Source: Calycina herbarum
Lineage: Eukaryota; Ascomycota; Leotiomycetes; Helotiales; Pezizellaceae
Length of the DNA stretch: 64,000 bases
Assembly (NCBI GenBank): GCA_001414485.1
Contig: LLEY01000002.1
Span: 372,001-436,000 of the forward strand
Direction of reading: 5' to 3'
The position numbers and the translations under genes are program-made. Positions 35,391 through 46,857 of the stretch are shown here, in pieces. Below the pieces are notes generated by a model, which saw only the letters and a program-made list of their open reading frames with translations, had not been told where the DNA came from and searched no databases. Every line of letters begins with the position of its first letter. The first letter of the stretch is position 1.

Positions 35391-36984
35391 CGTCAAGTGG
35401 TGTCTTTGTTGTTTCCTTTTTCTGTGACATTTAAGTAGTTGAAGCCGGATGACTTTGATCTCGTTGGCGGAATCGTCTCTCTCACAAGGTGACAAGTTCG
35501 AACTCTTGAGAACATCGATATGAATCGTAAGTCTAGAGCACACCTGTGCTGTTTGAAGGGGTTGTCAAACTGAGCAGCCTTGTTGTAGGTTCAGCCGCAG
35601 TGCCTCGCGAGTCTGCCTGTGTAACCTGTCTGAAGAACCCGCATTAGTTGGGCGTCAACACGAAGTGGCTTGACACACAGAAAAGCAAATACCACTCAGC
35701 ATTCAAGTAAGAGGTGAGATAAGCCCGTTGAAATCGACCAAGAGATGAGAAAGCAGACTACTCAATATGCACTTAAAGAAATGACGCTATTTCTAGAGGT
35801 CATTCATCCTCGCGCTTCGAGTCCTTGAAAAAGAGAGGGGCAAGATACCTTGGAAAATATAATGGTACCAGGCCAACCCCAATAAATTCCGTCACTATCT
35901 CACATACTTGAACACGTTCTGTCGTATGTAGGTCGATCAATTCTCATGTTGAGGAAAGAGCCCTGTTCCTTTCGCTCTTGCCTTCAACAGGACCTCGACT
36001 TGACCTGCCACTATTTGGCCGTCAACATACGGCGAGTGAGAATAAGAAATAGTTTGGAGCAACATGAGTAAACAACTCGAGTCAGACGTAATGATACCAA
36101 ATTGTTCTAGTAGGCACTCATGGTCTGGCATATTGCTCGCGGGGAAAAAAATTCTCAAGCACCCAAAATCCAAGTAGCCTCAGATCAGCGTCACATATCA
36201 GACCGGCTATCATTTTGCCATTTTGCCATTTTGCCATTTTACCGAGAAACAGAGGCTGTGACTGCCCGTATGCCCATCTCCAACCATTCGGGAAACGGGT
36301 TCTTTTGATTTCATCGCGAGAATCTCTCAGTGAGAGATTCTCAACTTCCCAACCGATCGATGATCGTCCGACCTTTTCACACAAACCCACCGTTCCTCGC
36401 AAACCCCTAGCTCACATGCATTCTTTCCAGACTTGGGTAGCAATATTGTTGATTTATATCGTGGTTTTCGCAAAATGGTGATGATAATCTTGTACCACCT
36501 GTAATCTTGCGTTGGCGGAGTTGAGTTAAGTCATAGCCCGGACCAATAGGATCTCGGGATGAATTTATAACAAAGTCACATGCTCCCATCCTTTCTATCG
36601 AAGTTCTATAAGTTTAATCTATCTGTTTCTTTTTGACATACCCAGCTTAATTTTGGAGTCCAAGTTAAACTTGTCTGTTTTCACAAATGAAGTTTTGCAG
36701 GGCATTGAACATGTTACTTCCATCTGTGCCCAGGCCTACTACCTATATCCCTTTAAGCTCTCCCGATAATAATTGCATCGAGCGGAAACAATGTCGATAA
36801 ATTTAAAAATCTCAAGTGCATTTGAGTGAGAATATTCTTGAACTTTCCTGAAATGCATCACCTCCGTCCAGCTGAAACGGCCGATCGACGGAAAGCAAGT
36901 ACACGTAGGTATATACAAATCACCCTCGTCCCTTGCGCAAGAAATTTGAAAAGTGGTATACGGAATGCTCAAAGCTATAAATTC
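35391..36984. other. Intergenic region between the HeLo-like gene and PRMT3
   Basis: Upstream of the HeLo-like gene and downstream of PRMT3. No gene of normal size is seen. At 36416-36481 a plus-strand frame of 21 codons encodes a hydrophobic single-span peptide (MHSFQTW, then ILLIYIVVF). 36211-36240 is an 8-bp tandem repeat (CATTTTGC, nearly four copies). Confidence 0.5.
36211..36240. repeat. Short tandem repeat (CATTTTGC)n
   Basis: Three complete copies and a fourth partial copy of an 8-bp unit, with no variation. Confidence 0.85.
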
Positions 36985-38680
36985 CTATCTCATCTTCCAC
37001 GTCTGAGCGCCCTCTTTTCCATCACTCGCCGACTTCCACGTCACTCCAACATTCAACGCTCTAGAGTTGTCTTCTGGTACAGCATATTCGAGCTCACCAC
37101 TCAGTTCCTCTCCTGCCTTCATTCCCGTAGGCTTTTCCTTGACACTGTCAATGAGCATCACGCCTTGCTTCCAATGAGTAACCTTTCCACCTGGTCCAGT
37201 AGTGAAAGCTAGACCTTTCTTTCCTGATGCTGCCCATTCTTCAGCCTTTGCATTCTCGGGCACAATATCCTCTCTTGTTCGCATGAAGAAAGAGTCGAAC
37301 CAGATGATAAAACCATCAAGTGCATCAATATCCTTCGTAAGCTTGCCCTCCCATTTTCTCTTGAAGACTAAGTCCTTGACAGTGGTTATGTGTAAACTGA
37401 GTTGCAAAAATGGAAATGGTTCGGCGGCAATAGTACTTGCTGGCATGTCAAGAACTTGGGCGTCTTCATGGATACCGGCTTGCATAGCCTTCATGTCGAA
37501 TCCATAAACATCTCTCCAGAAAGCGATGTGATCAGAAATGTAGTCTGGGTCTGCCACTGGTGCTACCCACATGTTCATGTGACTAGGAACCATCAATCCA
37601 TCTGGTTGAAGATACTTGTCTCTGGCCCAAATGACACTGTCGAGCATGGCTTCGTAGAGAAGACAGTAACCCATCCATTCACTAACAATGATGTCGACCT
37701 TGTCAACTGGTAGTTTGACTTCTTCAATTTTGCCTCTGAGACAGGTGATTTTGTCGGCAAATCCGTTGTTGAAGATGTTCTCGCGGGCCTTGTCGATGAT
37801 AGCTGAGTTGTCAACAGCAATTACGCGGGAAGCTCCTGCTTTGGCACAGAACATGCTGAGAATTCCGGTACCACATCCTACATCGAGGACGACTTTGCCG
37901 GCGAATAAATCTTTGTTGTTGTAGATGAAATCCCGATAAGCGTCTGTACGAATAGAGTCCTTCAACATGGTTTCGTGGATATCTGCTTGTGTTAGTAAAT
38001 TCAATCCCTTCTGGTGATTAGTACTTACCATTGTAGGAGTAGGAACTGAAGTAATGACTGTCATCGTCTCTTTTCTCTTCCTCCTTCTCAGGTCCGCTCT
38101 TCTCGTCCCATTTCTTGTCCAAAGTTTCCTTGACTGTATTTTGATAACTCTCAAATTGAAGTTGGACTCTCCGTAACTCGTCTTCCAACTCAGAAACGCG
38201 AGTTACTAAAGCAGCAGGATCCTTTTCCATTCTCTTTGCCTTGTCATTTTCCTCAGAATCCTCTGCACCTGCGACTTCAGGGAGATCGTCGAGGGTAAAG
38301 AGAACAGCATCATCCTCCAAAACAGGCTTCAAGAATTTCTCATCTTCAAAATGTTTCCTGGAGAGATCCGTGGGGATTACTTGTCCACTATGGACCTGCG
38401 ACCGGATATAATTGACCAATTTGATGTTGCCATAGAAATCCAAGGCCAACTTTTGTCTGATATCAAGGAAATCCAAATTGTGTTTTTCTTTGCAGTGACT
38501 CAACATTTGATTGATATCAGAGAAAACTTCATCATCCATCAGGGAGATGAATTGGGCATCCTCTTCCTCGGGTTCGGCATCTTCCCAGCCTTCATCGTCC
38601 TTGAGATCCAGGATATCGGCTTCTGAACTAGCAGAGGATGCGGGTGCATCGATTTCCTTTTTAGGGGCGGGTTCTGCCAT
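36985..38680 (-). CDS. PRMT3-type protein arginine N-methyltransferase (2 exons, 549 aa)
   Basis: Transfers methyl groups from S-adenosylmethionine to arginine side chains. The N-terminal extension marks the PRMT3 subtype, whose best known substrate is ribosomal protein uS5 (Rps2). Exon 1 is 38680-38029 and exon 2 is 37982-36985, with a 46-nt intron (GTAAGT donor, CTAAC branch). An acidic N-terminus is followed by the PRMT3 zinc-finger region at about residues 43-70. It keeps HCKEKH (H62, H67) but has FISLMDDEV where the zinc-binding cysteines are expected. A coiled segment lies near 175-195. The SAM site is VLDVGCGTG (249-257), the double-E loop runs from SEW to YEAML (E319, E328), and the THW motif is in THWKQG. 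All catalytic motifs look intact. It is divergently transcribed from Mo25. The acceptor could lie 3 nt upstream, adding one codon. Confidence 0.93.
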
Positions 38681-39426
38681 GATGGGATGCCGTGTACTTG
38701 AGCTGTCAAGTCACGTCCTGGGTCAATATTTGTGCAGAAAATGGGTGGATGTGTGTGCTGGCTTGGTGGGGAGCACGGAGGAGCAATTAATTTTTGATAA
38801 AATTTACTAGTACTAGTACGGCGGTCCGTATTGCGCATAGTGTTTGAAAGACCACCGTAGCAATCCCAAATCTCACGTGGCGATAAGCTTCGTTACCAAA
38901 GGGGAGATGATCGAGGTGGAACCTTGGAGATGGTACTGCTGCCACCAAGGCCTGAAAAGACGACAGAAGCATTGTCATTTTGGTGGTGGTAAGCCAGTCT
39001 CTACGTCACCTAGGCCACCCATGGAATTGGGTTCTTATGCAATCCAAATCGGCAAAGTCGGGATGAGATGGCAGAGGAAATAAACAATGGACGAACGGGC
39101 CTTGCGCAGGGTCAGGCGACAGGGGGCATCCTGCATCGTATTGCATCGCAACGGGTGAAGCTCCAAGGCTCCTGACGGGAACTTTCCAAACACAACACTG
39201 AGGCAAGAAGCGACGGGCCTCCCTAACAAAATACTCAACAGCCACCTGCAACTCCCACAACCTCTTAGCTTTCTCGGGCACCACTTCCCATACCATGCTG
39301 AAGACTCTCTCGCCTCTATCCATTGCTGCTGCTATCGTTTCCGTCCTTCATTGAGTTCTGTGTAGTGCTCGGAATACCCCACTGCTCGTCGCCTTTCTTC
39401 AGCCTCAACTGTGAACAACCGCCATC
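38681..39426. promoter_or_regulatory. Shared divergent promoter region of PRMT3 and Mo25
   Basis: 746 bp between two start codons pointing away from each other, so it must hold both promoters. No unmistakable box is visible. Pyrimidine-rich tracts precede the Mo25 start (39330-39420). Open frames here are shadows. Confidence 0.6.
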
Positions 39427-40727
39427 ATGTCGTTCTTATTCGGCCGAAGACCTAGGACCAACACCGTCGACCTGTCAAAACAAGCGCGGGAGCAGATCTC
39501 CAAGCTCGATGGACCAGGCGGGGCTGCAAAGGTACACCGAAATCCGTCGCTTGGGGCAAAAGGGCGTGGGCGCTGACCTTTGAATAGGCCGAGGAACTTG
39601 CCAAAACCCTGGCCCAGATGAAGTTGATTCTGCAAGGAACGCAAGGTAAGTCTCTCAATCTGCTAGTTACCTTCGGACTGGCTTCTAACAGTAGTTTTAT
39701 CAGAGTCCGAATCAAGCCCCGAGCAAATACACAGTCTGGTTATGGGAATGATCCAAGAGGACTTACTCTACCTCCTCGCTGTTAATTTGTACCGCCTCCC
39801 TTTCGAATCCCGAAAAGATACACAAGTCATATTCTCCTATGTGCTTCGATTCCGTCCTCAGACTGCGTCTCCGAAAAGCGAACCAATGGCACTGAGTTAT
39901 GCCATAACCAACAGACCCGAGATATTTGTAGAGCTTTGTAATGGGTATGATCAGAAGGAAAGTGCTACACCAGCTGGAACTGTTCTGCGAGAAGTTTTAA
40001 AGAACGAACAAGTTGCTGCGATTATTCTGTATGATGACCCAGTAGACGGGGGCCCAAACGCAAAAGGTCTTTCTGGGATTCAATTGGATGCGAGGCAGAG
40101 TGGGAAGGGCGTCTTTTGGAAGTTCTTCAAGTGGATTGACCAAGGTTCATTTGAGGTTGGCGCAGACGCCTTTACTACTTTCAGAGTAAGTATTTCACAG
40201 GGAGGCAGAAGGATTCTTGCTGACTGGTCTAGGAACTATTGACGAGGCACAAAACGATAGTAGCACAATATTTGTCTACAAACTTCGACCTCTTTTTCGA
40301 TCAGTACAACAGCATTCTGGTCAAGTCAGACAGTTATGTTACGAAACGGCAATCGATAAAACTGCTTGGGGAGATTCTTCTGGACCGGGCAAATTATGCT
40401 GTCATGACGGCTTACGTCGACCGAGGAGAACATTTGAAGATATGCATGAATCTTCTGAGAGATGAGAGGAAAATGGTCCAGTACGAAGGCTTCCACGTCT
40501 TCAAGGTTTTCGTGGCGAATCCACATAAATCCATCGCAGTACAGAAAATTCTCCTCATCAACCGAGAACGCTTATTAGTCTTCTTGAAGCACTTCTTGGA
40601 AGACCGGACGGAGGACGAGCAGTTTATCGACGAGAGGGAATTTTTGATTAAGCAGATCAAGAACATGCCGCCCACACCTGTCGAACCCACGCAAAAGCCG
40701 GCTCTTCTGGGATCGCAAGCGCGTTAG
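39427..40727 (+). CDS. Mo25/Cab39-family scaffold protein (HymA-like) (4 exons, 379 aa)
   Basis: Mo25 proteins are helical-repeat scaffolds that activate STE20/GCK-class kinases. In fungi the homologues HymA and Hym1 act with the NDR kinase (Cbk1/Cot1) in cell separation, polarity and conidiophore development. Exons 39427-39531, 39588-39645, 39704-40185 and 40233-40727; the introns are 56, 58, 47 nt, all in phase. The start MSFLFGRRPRT is typical. Conserved segments include EDLLYLLAVNLYRLPFESRK, RPEIFVELCNGYD, FEVGADAFTTFRELLTRHK, FFDQYNSIL, YVTKRQSIKLLGEILLDR, VFVANPHK and DERTEDEQF-like FEDRTEDEQF near the end. Length matches filamentous-fungal members, which are somewhat longer than yeast or animal forms. 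No damage is seen. Confidence 0.95.
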
Positions 40728-41477
40728 AATTATCGAGTTTTTATTAGGATTATGGGTTGTAATTACGGACATGGGCATTGCGGGGATAAGCATGGAGTTT
40801 ATTTGGGCAGCATTGGGAATTCGAGATGGATAGTGATCATCATGATTAGGTCAAGGCGTTTGTTACATATGACCTAGATTCGAAATGATTATCAATTTAT
40901 TGGCAGATGGAGTCCGGAGGGAGTTGTGATTCGTTGGCTGGAAGGATGGTTGGGGAATTTTGAGTAAGCCTTTGCATCCCAACATCGGCATGTGAGCATA
41001 TCCAAGTGGACATTCCTCTCTTACTGAAGACTTTACTCTGGTCTTTCAAGAAAGGAAGTCTCGCATTTCCATTTTGAAGCAGCTTTTGTGAGTATATAGT
41101 ATTTGGCGCTAGCAAGCCCGCTAAATATATTTTTCACTTCAAAAAAGGGTTACACGTTTTGGAACAATGAAAATTCTTGTACCATTGAGAGGGTATAGTT
41201 TCTTACGACTGGTTGGTACTACTCACTCTTCTCAATTGCCCAGTGTTGGCTGCTTTTAATAGGTTCCACCAAATGTTGGCCGCCGCCTTAAGCCGTCACA
41301 CTAACCCTCTTTTGGTTGGATACCCTCAGTCATCGGGGGTTAGGTGCTCTCATCGGATTCGCGTGAGAACCAACGCGACTTTTCTCTCGAAAGTTAGAGC
41401 CAACTTGTGTTACTTGCCAGAGCAAGAGACCAGTCATTTCATAGTCAATCTGCCGAGAGCAGCGCCCTTGTTGTAAG
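40728..41477. other. Intergenic region between Mo25 and Snf12
   Basis: 750 bp of normal composition. It holds the 3' end of Mo25 transcripts and the Snf12 promoter. No further gene or RNA is recognised. Confidence 0.6.
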
Positions 41478-43212
41478 ATGCAGCCTCACCCTCAATATCG
41501 AGCAATGCCTCAGCGTTCTCCTCACGCTGCAGCTGCTCAATCAAACTCGCGCCGTGGAATAGGTAAGTGCCACCCGAAAGTTATGCGCCCAACACGGTCA
41601 ACGGGGTCTGCTTTCATCGTACTGCGCCCTATTCGCCGTGACTGAGGACGCTTAAGCGATGCATCTTTTGTACTGATTGGAATTTGTGTATCCAGGTCCC
41701 ATGGTTGGCGCGCATCCACAGAGTTCCCTGACACCGTCGCAAATGCAAGCTCAACAACAGGCCCAGTCGCGGGCGAGCGATCGCGCGAAGATTCGGAGTC
41801 AGAAACCTACTGATCGGAATATACCCGAGGGTGTGGAGGATTGCATTATTGGTGATGGCGTTCAGCGGTATCGAGATTTGCGAGAGATTGAGAGGAGGCT
41901 GGATTCTACCATGATGAGGAAGAGGTTGGACCTTCAGGATTCGGTCAACAGAAACGTCAAGGTAGGTTGTTATGCGCATGCTGCTAGTGGGGTGTTGACA
42001 GTTGGATAGCGATACAGAACATTACGGGTTTGGGTTAGCAATACTGTTGAGGACCAACCCTGGCAGGCTGATTCTCTCGATGTCGACACATTCGACTTTA
42101 GCACCAACCTGGACTCCTCATATCGAGTAAAGATTGAAGGAAAGCTTCTAGATGAGCCAGCCGAAGATTTGGATAGTGACGATAGCGACAGCGAGGACGA
42201 AGCAGATCCAGATGCAATGGATGAAGATGGCAAGGAGAAGAAAAATAAGACGCCAATTCCACCAAGGCAGTACAAATTATCCCATTTTTTCAAAGCCATG
42301 ACAGTGGACTTCGATCGCAAGGGCAGAGATGGGGCGGACCAGAGCGTGGAATGGAAGAAACCAGTTCTTCCCCCAAATGCGAAAGACCTTCCAAACGCCG
42401 CAGATTTCGATCAATTGGAGTTTAAGCGCGGAGGAGATGAGAATGTGAATATTACAATCAATCTCGTTCGAGACGAAATTCCGGAAAGATTCAAGTTGAG
42501 TCCGGTTCTTGCGCAAATACTGGACACACCCGAGGCTACCCGATCAGAGGCAATTATGGGAATCTGGGAGTACGTCAAAGCTATGGGTTTACAAGAAGAC
42601 GATGATAAGAGATCGTTTACCTGCGATGATGCATTACGAGCAGTAAGTAATGCCTGGACTGCCATGCGCCTATGATCCTCCAACTAACATGCACAGCTCA
42701 TCGGTCGAGAGAAAGGCTACATCCCCTACCTCACAGATCACATCCTCCCCCACATGACGGCACTCACCCCAGTCAAACTCCAATACACCATCCGAACCGA
42801 CAAAGCCTTCCACGAGAACCCCCAACCCACAGTCTACGACATCCAAGTCCAAGTCGACGATCCCCTCCGCGCAGCCCTCATCTCCTACCTCGCGAACGAC
42901 TCCTACACCCAGAACCTCATCGAAATTGGACGTTTGAATGAACACGCTGCCGTTTTGGTGCAGAAAATCTCGAACTCGAAATCTAAACATTTGTTTTATG
43001 ACGCGCTTTCGAAGAACCCTACGCAGTTTATTGCTAGGTGGCTTAGTTCTCAGAAGCGGGATTTGGAGGTTATAAGTGGGGAGGCGACGAGAGGGGGTGG
43101 GGAGGATGCTAGTGGGGATGAGTGGAGACGGGGTGGGAAGGATGGCGTTTGGGGAAGTGAGAATGTGAGGGAGAGTGTGAATTTGATTGTTGGGCAGAAG
43201 GCGAGGATTTGA
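41478..43212 (+). CDS. SWI/SNF chromatin-remodelling subunit, Snf12/SMARCD (BAF60) type (4 exons, 499 aa)
   Basis: A core-associated subunit of ATP-dependent chromatin remodellers (Snf12 in SWI/SNF, Rsc6 in RSC, BAF60 in animals), acting in the nucleus. Exons 41478-41562, 41696-41961, 42010-42642 and 42697-43212; introns 133, 48 and 54 nt, phase preserved at each. The N-terminus is proline/glutamine-rich. Residues 60-115 contain the family's conserved start (PTDRNIPEGVEDCIIGDGVQ). The middle part holds LRVWVSNTVEDQPW and an acidic stretch (DSDDSDSEDEADPD). The SWIB domain covers about 270-345 (RFKLSPVLAQILD, then GIWEYVKAMGLQ and HILPHM). A long C-terminal helical region includes FIARWLSSQKRDLEVI. 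Codons before the stop encode a glycine-rich loop and NLIVGQKARI. It looks intact and single-copy. Confidence 0.94.
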
Positions 43213-44926
43213 GGTGTTTTTTTGGGGGGATGGGGAGTTTTTTCTTGGGTGCGCCTGAGAGTACGGTCTTGGTGGGGAGTATGTATGATCGAAAGGTTGT
43301 TTAGATTATGGATGGCTGGGCTTTCAGGCTGAGGTTGCAGAAAAATGATATTATATTTACGTAGGGGTGGTCTCAAGGTCTTCTTTTCTTGTTATTTTGT
43401 TATCTTTGACTTTGCTTTTGCTTTTGTTGTTTCCATACCTCTCGATACGCTTGGAGTTGTGGGGTTGCTGGTACGCTACCAGGTCTTGTTACGAAGACAC
43501 GAGCCTGTCGTACTTCATGCCACCTTCCCTTTCCGTCATATTCCTCTCATTGTGCGAACCCATTTGGGAGAATGACGAGCAATTATCCTAACGAGTTGGG
43601 AGAATGGGAAAATATGCTTTATTTTGGGCAAGAGCGAGGGATGAACGACTTCCTCGAAATTACTCGGAAATCAAGAAAACCTTACTCTTACAAGTGTCCG
43701 GGACCAGGTTCATTATCCACCTGTTTTAGCTGTTCTTCTGGTTTGTCCACTTCTCCTCGCGTCTTGGGGGTTTCTGCCGGGGAAAGTTGGCTTTCTGGTG
43801 ATCATCACTGGGACATGAGACTAGAATTGATCGAGAACTAGAGAAAAAACTCGATCCTTAAGGTGTTGTCTTCATTTAGAAGATATTAATAGGCGCCTTA
43901 GGGGTATAGCTGGCTTCGAGAATCGCTTTTTCAGGGGATGTTGTGAAGATCGAAGGACCTCTAATTCTGCTACGGTTTTCGTCACGCTTGGTCACACGAG
44001 AGGTCGCTTGTACGTGGATTCATTGTGTGGGTTAGGGTGGGTTGGTAGATGGTGTTGGTTTTGTACATTGGGTTGGGTTGGTGCATTGGGTTGATTGGTG
44101 ATCTATTTATATGGATAAAGACAGATGGGATGTGAAAATGAGATCTGGAGAGGGGACGTGGAAAGGGATTGTGGAAAATGAAAGGAAGTCTCGTGATTCA
44201 ATGGGTAGAAGAACAATTTGAAATATTGGCCTAGGTATTTGTAATCAGAAGTTGGAATTCACTGCCACTTTGGATGGCCACTACGAGGTCTAAGGATTTC
44301 TATTTGACGAAATTGTTACGGGCCGAATGCAATGAGGTCAATGGATAAGGTGGTCTTATTACAAAGAGAATTAACTAAGGAGGGAAGTCTATTCTACGTG
44401 CGAGGAAAGGGGTTTTGTACGCATAGGCCACATGTAATTACCGGTTGTTGGAACGTTGTTGGAACCCCTTGCGTCGAGGTCACGTTGTGTACGAAGGTCG
44501 ATAGACCGAGTACTCTTCGGGTGTAAACCGTCACAGAAATTGTGTACACGAATTTGGGATTATCTCTCCCATCCCCCCAACAATCCCAGCGCTCTTGATA
44601 TTCCCTTTATCCCCTTGCTATTCTCTTCATCCTCTTCATTCTTCTCGTTCACCTCATCCCTCCTATTCTCCCCGTTCTCCTCGTCCTCCTTTCTATTCTT
44701 CAAAAGTTTTCTCAACCTCCAGACAATGCCAAGGATCAGTGTGGATTCAGACCAGATTTGGACTAGATTCAGACCACGTGTACTGAGGTTTAGTAATCCC
44801 CTACTGGTAGTGACTAGGGCCTTGGCCTTACCTCAGCCCACCACCCCACCTTCTCACCTCACTATCCCACCACTTCACAAACTCACCACCTCACCACCAC
44901 CTCACCTTCTCATCCCACTCCTCGCT
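43213..44926. other. Intergenic region with G-rich and pyrimidine-rich tracts
   Basis: 1.7 kb without a convincing gene. 44028-44095 is rich in GGGTTG-like runs. 44560-44925 is strongly pyrimidine-rich, with CACC/CTCC repeats leading into the next gene's start, as in many fungal 5' UTRs. An open frame that extends the kinase-like gene upstream to 44456 lies in this low-complexity DNA and is not credible as coding. Confidence 0.55.
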
Positions 44927-45712
44927 ATGTCTTCTTTTGACCTTGATCACGAAACTGCAACCAATGATGAAATAGCAGCCTTCTGTTTAAACCCAAACCA
45001 TATATCTCTTAGTGAAGCTTGTTATGATAACCACGTGGTTAGGTTATCTGACAAAGCAGTAGTAAAGTTTGGCATAGGCGTTAAGGAAGAGGAGGCGGAA
45101 AGTCAAAGGCGGGCTTACGAACTAATTGATAATAATATCGTTCGGATTCCATTTGTCTATCGTTTTTTTACTAAAGAACAACAAGGCTATATTGTTATGG
45201 AGTATATGCAGGGAAGAGTCATGGAGCCTGTTGAAAATTCTGTTCTAAGGAATAGAATTGCTTATATTCTTGCTCATCTTGCTCATATACGCGGTTCTAT
45301 ACCTGGCCCACTTGGCGGTGGAGTGTCATGTGGCATCCTTTGGTCTGAACATAGTGAAGAACCTTTTCTTCATACTGTTGAGGATATGGAAAATTGGTTC
45401 AATATGAGATTAAAGAAACAAGATCCTAAATTAATATTCAGTGAATCTGAATTGGTTCTGTGTCATCTTGACATAGCTCCTCGAAACTTCCTCTTACTAC
45501 ACGACAATTCTATTTGTCTTCTTGATTGGGCTTCTGCTGGGTTTTATCCAAGAGTTTTCGAAGTGTGCGCACTACGAATTACTCATGGATTGAGAAATTA
45601 TTTTCTTGAAGATGTCCTAAAGCTGGGGGATTTGAATTTAACAGACAAGGAGGAATTTCAGATAACTTTAATGATATTGGCTTATTCCAATAGCGTACGA
45701 TATCACTTGTAA
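44927..45712 (+). CDS. Aminoglycoside-phosphotransferase-like (APH family) kinase, C-terminus uncertain
   Basis: An APH/choline-kinase-fold protein that probably phosphorylates a small molecule. In fungi these are numerous and mostly of unknown substrate. The start MSSFDLDHETATND was chosen because DNA further upstream is low-complexity. The ATP-binding lobe includes VVRLSDKAVVKFGIG with the conserved lysine, then GYIVMEYMQG as hinge. The catalytic loop is LCHLDIAPRNFLL (H-x-D with the downstream N), and the metal-binding motif is LLDWASAGFYP. The displayed stop lies inside GTAAGT, a perfect donor, directly after RYH. Splicing to acceptors at 45750 or 45758 would replace the last residue and add some 25-30 codons (289 aa with the first acceptor). 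A truncated end at 261 aa is the minimum model. Confidence 0.8.
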   Translation: MSSFDLDHETATNDEIAAFCLNPNHISLSEACYDNHVVRLSDKAVVKFGIGVKEEEAESQRRAYELIDNNIVRIPFVYRFFTKEQQGYIVMEYMQGRVMEPVENSVLRNRIAYILAHLAHIRGSIPGPLGGGVSCGILWSEHSEEPFLHTVEDMENWFNMRLKKQDPKLIFSESELVLCHLDIAPRNFLLLHDNSICLLDWASAGFYPRVFEVCALRITHGLRNYFLEDVLKLGDLNLTDKEEFQITLMILAYSNSVRYHL

Positions 45713-46857
45713 GTACTATTCTTTTGTCCTAGTTGATTTTTTCTCATCAGCTCTCTAGCGGACCTATTCAGACGTCACACGAGACAACCGTCCTGGAGCA
45801 CGACGACGACGATCCTAGTAATGATTGATGGTCGATAACAGCGCTAGGAGACGGTTCTAATTCTGTGGAGGTACATTAAGTCTCAAATTATACACGATTT
45901 GCCTAGAACTAATCATATTGTTCTTAGGAACCCAATAACTTGCTATGCTGGGCCACATTATCGGATCAAGAACGACGCAATATCGCCCGCGGCGCGTAAC
46001 ACGCATTCACTTTCCTGTATACTATAACGAGTATTGGGCGGCTGTCCGGTTATCTATTTCGCCCTTTGAACTTCAAGACATTCCAAAGCAAAAATCCTTT
46101 CGGTGTTGCTTTCGATACACATGGCGCTGTGAAACTGCCCCGGCAGCGGATATCACTCCAACCAATTCGATGGCACTGGTGTGGCAGACAGGACTGCCGA
46201 GAAGGTTGGCCGCAAAATGATCGATTTCGTCCCTCGCAAGTCTATGCTCATTGAAGAACTTGGCGATCTGGTTGGCTGAGAGTGCATCATAAGCCTCCGG
46301 CTTTGCTGCATAACCAGAGACATCCACAGGGACGAATACTAGAGGTAGAGGTTGGCGTAGCGAGCCTGGCACCTTTTATATACCCGTTTGTAGGGTCACA
46401 AAAACGAACCAATAAGAATGCTCATAGCAGCACTCCGAACGGCCATTGTTCGGAGTGTAACTGCATGCGCCGTGATTGGTTAACTGGACCCATATAGCCC
46501 TACCTCGCAACTTCAACAACCTTACAATTTCAATTTAGCATTTGTCCAAACACGCCTCCCGCATTCGTGCTGAAGGTGAGAAGTGTGCGAATTGAAGTAT
46601 GTTGCAATGATAGAAGTGAGCCCAGCTGGATGACCACACTTCGTATGAGTTATGGAGAAAATCCGCAATCCTTGTGATCTCATTGGTCGTTTTTGCCACG
46701 CAGGGACGGACCTCGATTGTCTGACACTTCAGACAATGCTTAGTCATGTTATCGCTTTCGGTATGGTGGAGTGGGTACAGCTGCACGACTCTTGGCTTCT
46801 CACCACCACACGAAACCTGAGATCTTTGCTCAGTGTCTTCCTTATCAACAAAGAAAC
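45713..46857. other. Intergenic region with an unassigned minus-strand frame
   Basis: Normal composition. Contains the possible last exon of the kinase-like gene (up to 45838), the 46073-46372 minus frame described separately, and the region upstream of the deaminase relic. Nothing else is recognised. Confidence 0.45.
46073..46372 (-). pseudogene. Possible gene fragment (N-terminal part only), unassigned
   Basis: A 99-codon frame whose middle (YDALSANQIAKFFNEHRLAR, then DEIDHFAANLLGSPV) has plausible protein character and resembles, from memory, the N-terminus of some fungal phosphotransferase-like proteins. After LGSPV the frame loses that character, and neighbouring frames carry stops. If real, it is a truncated remnant. 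The evidence is only composition and a loose resemblance. Confidence 0.3.

Noticed and set aside
39323..39583. 86-codon plus-strand frame overlapping the Mo25 start
   Set aside because: Out of frame with Mo25 exon 1 and runs through its first intron.
44456..44926. 157-codon N-terminal extension of the kinase-like gene
   Set aside because: Low-complexity pyrimidine-rich DNA translated as S/F/P repeats; the APH fold begins after the ATG at 44927.
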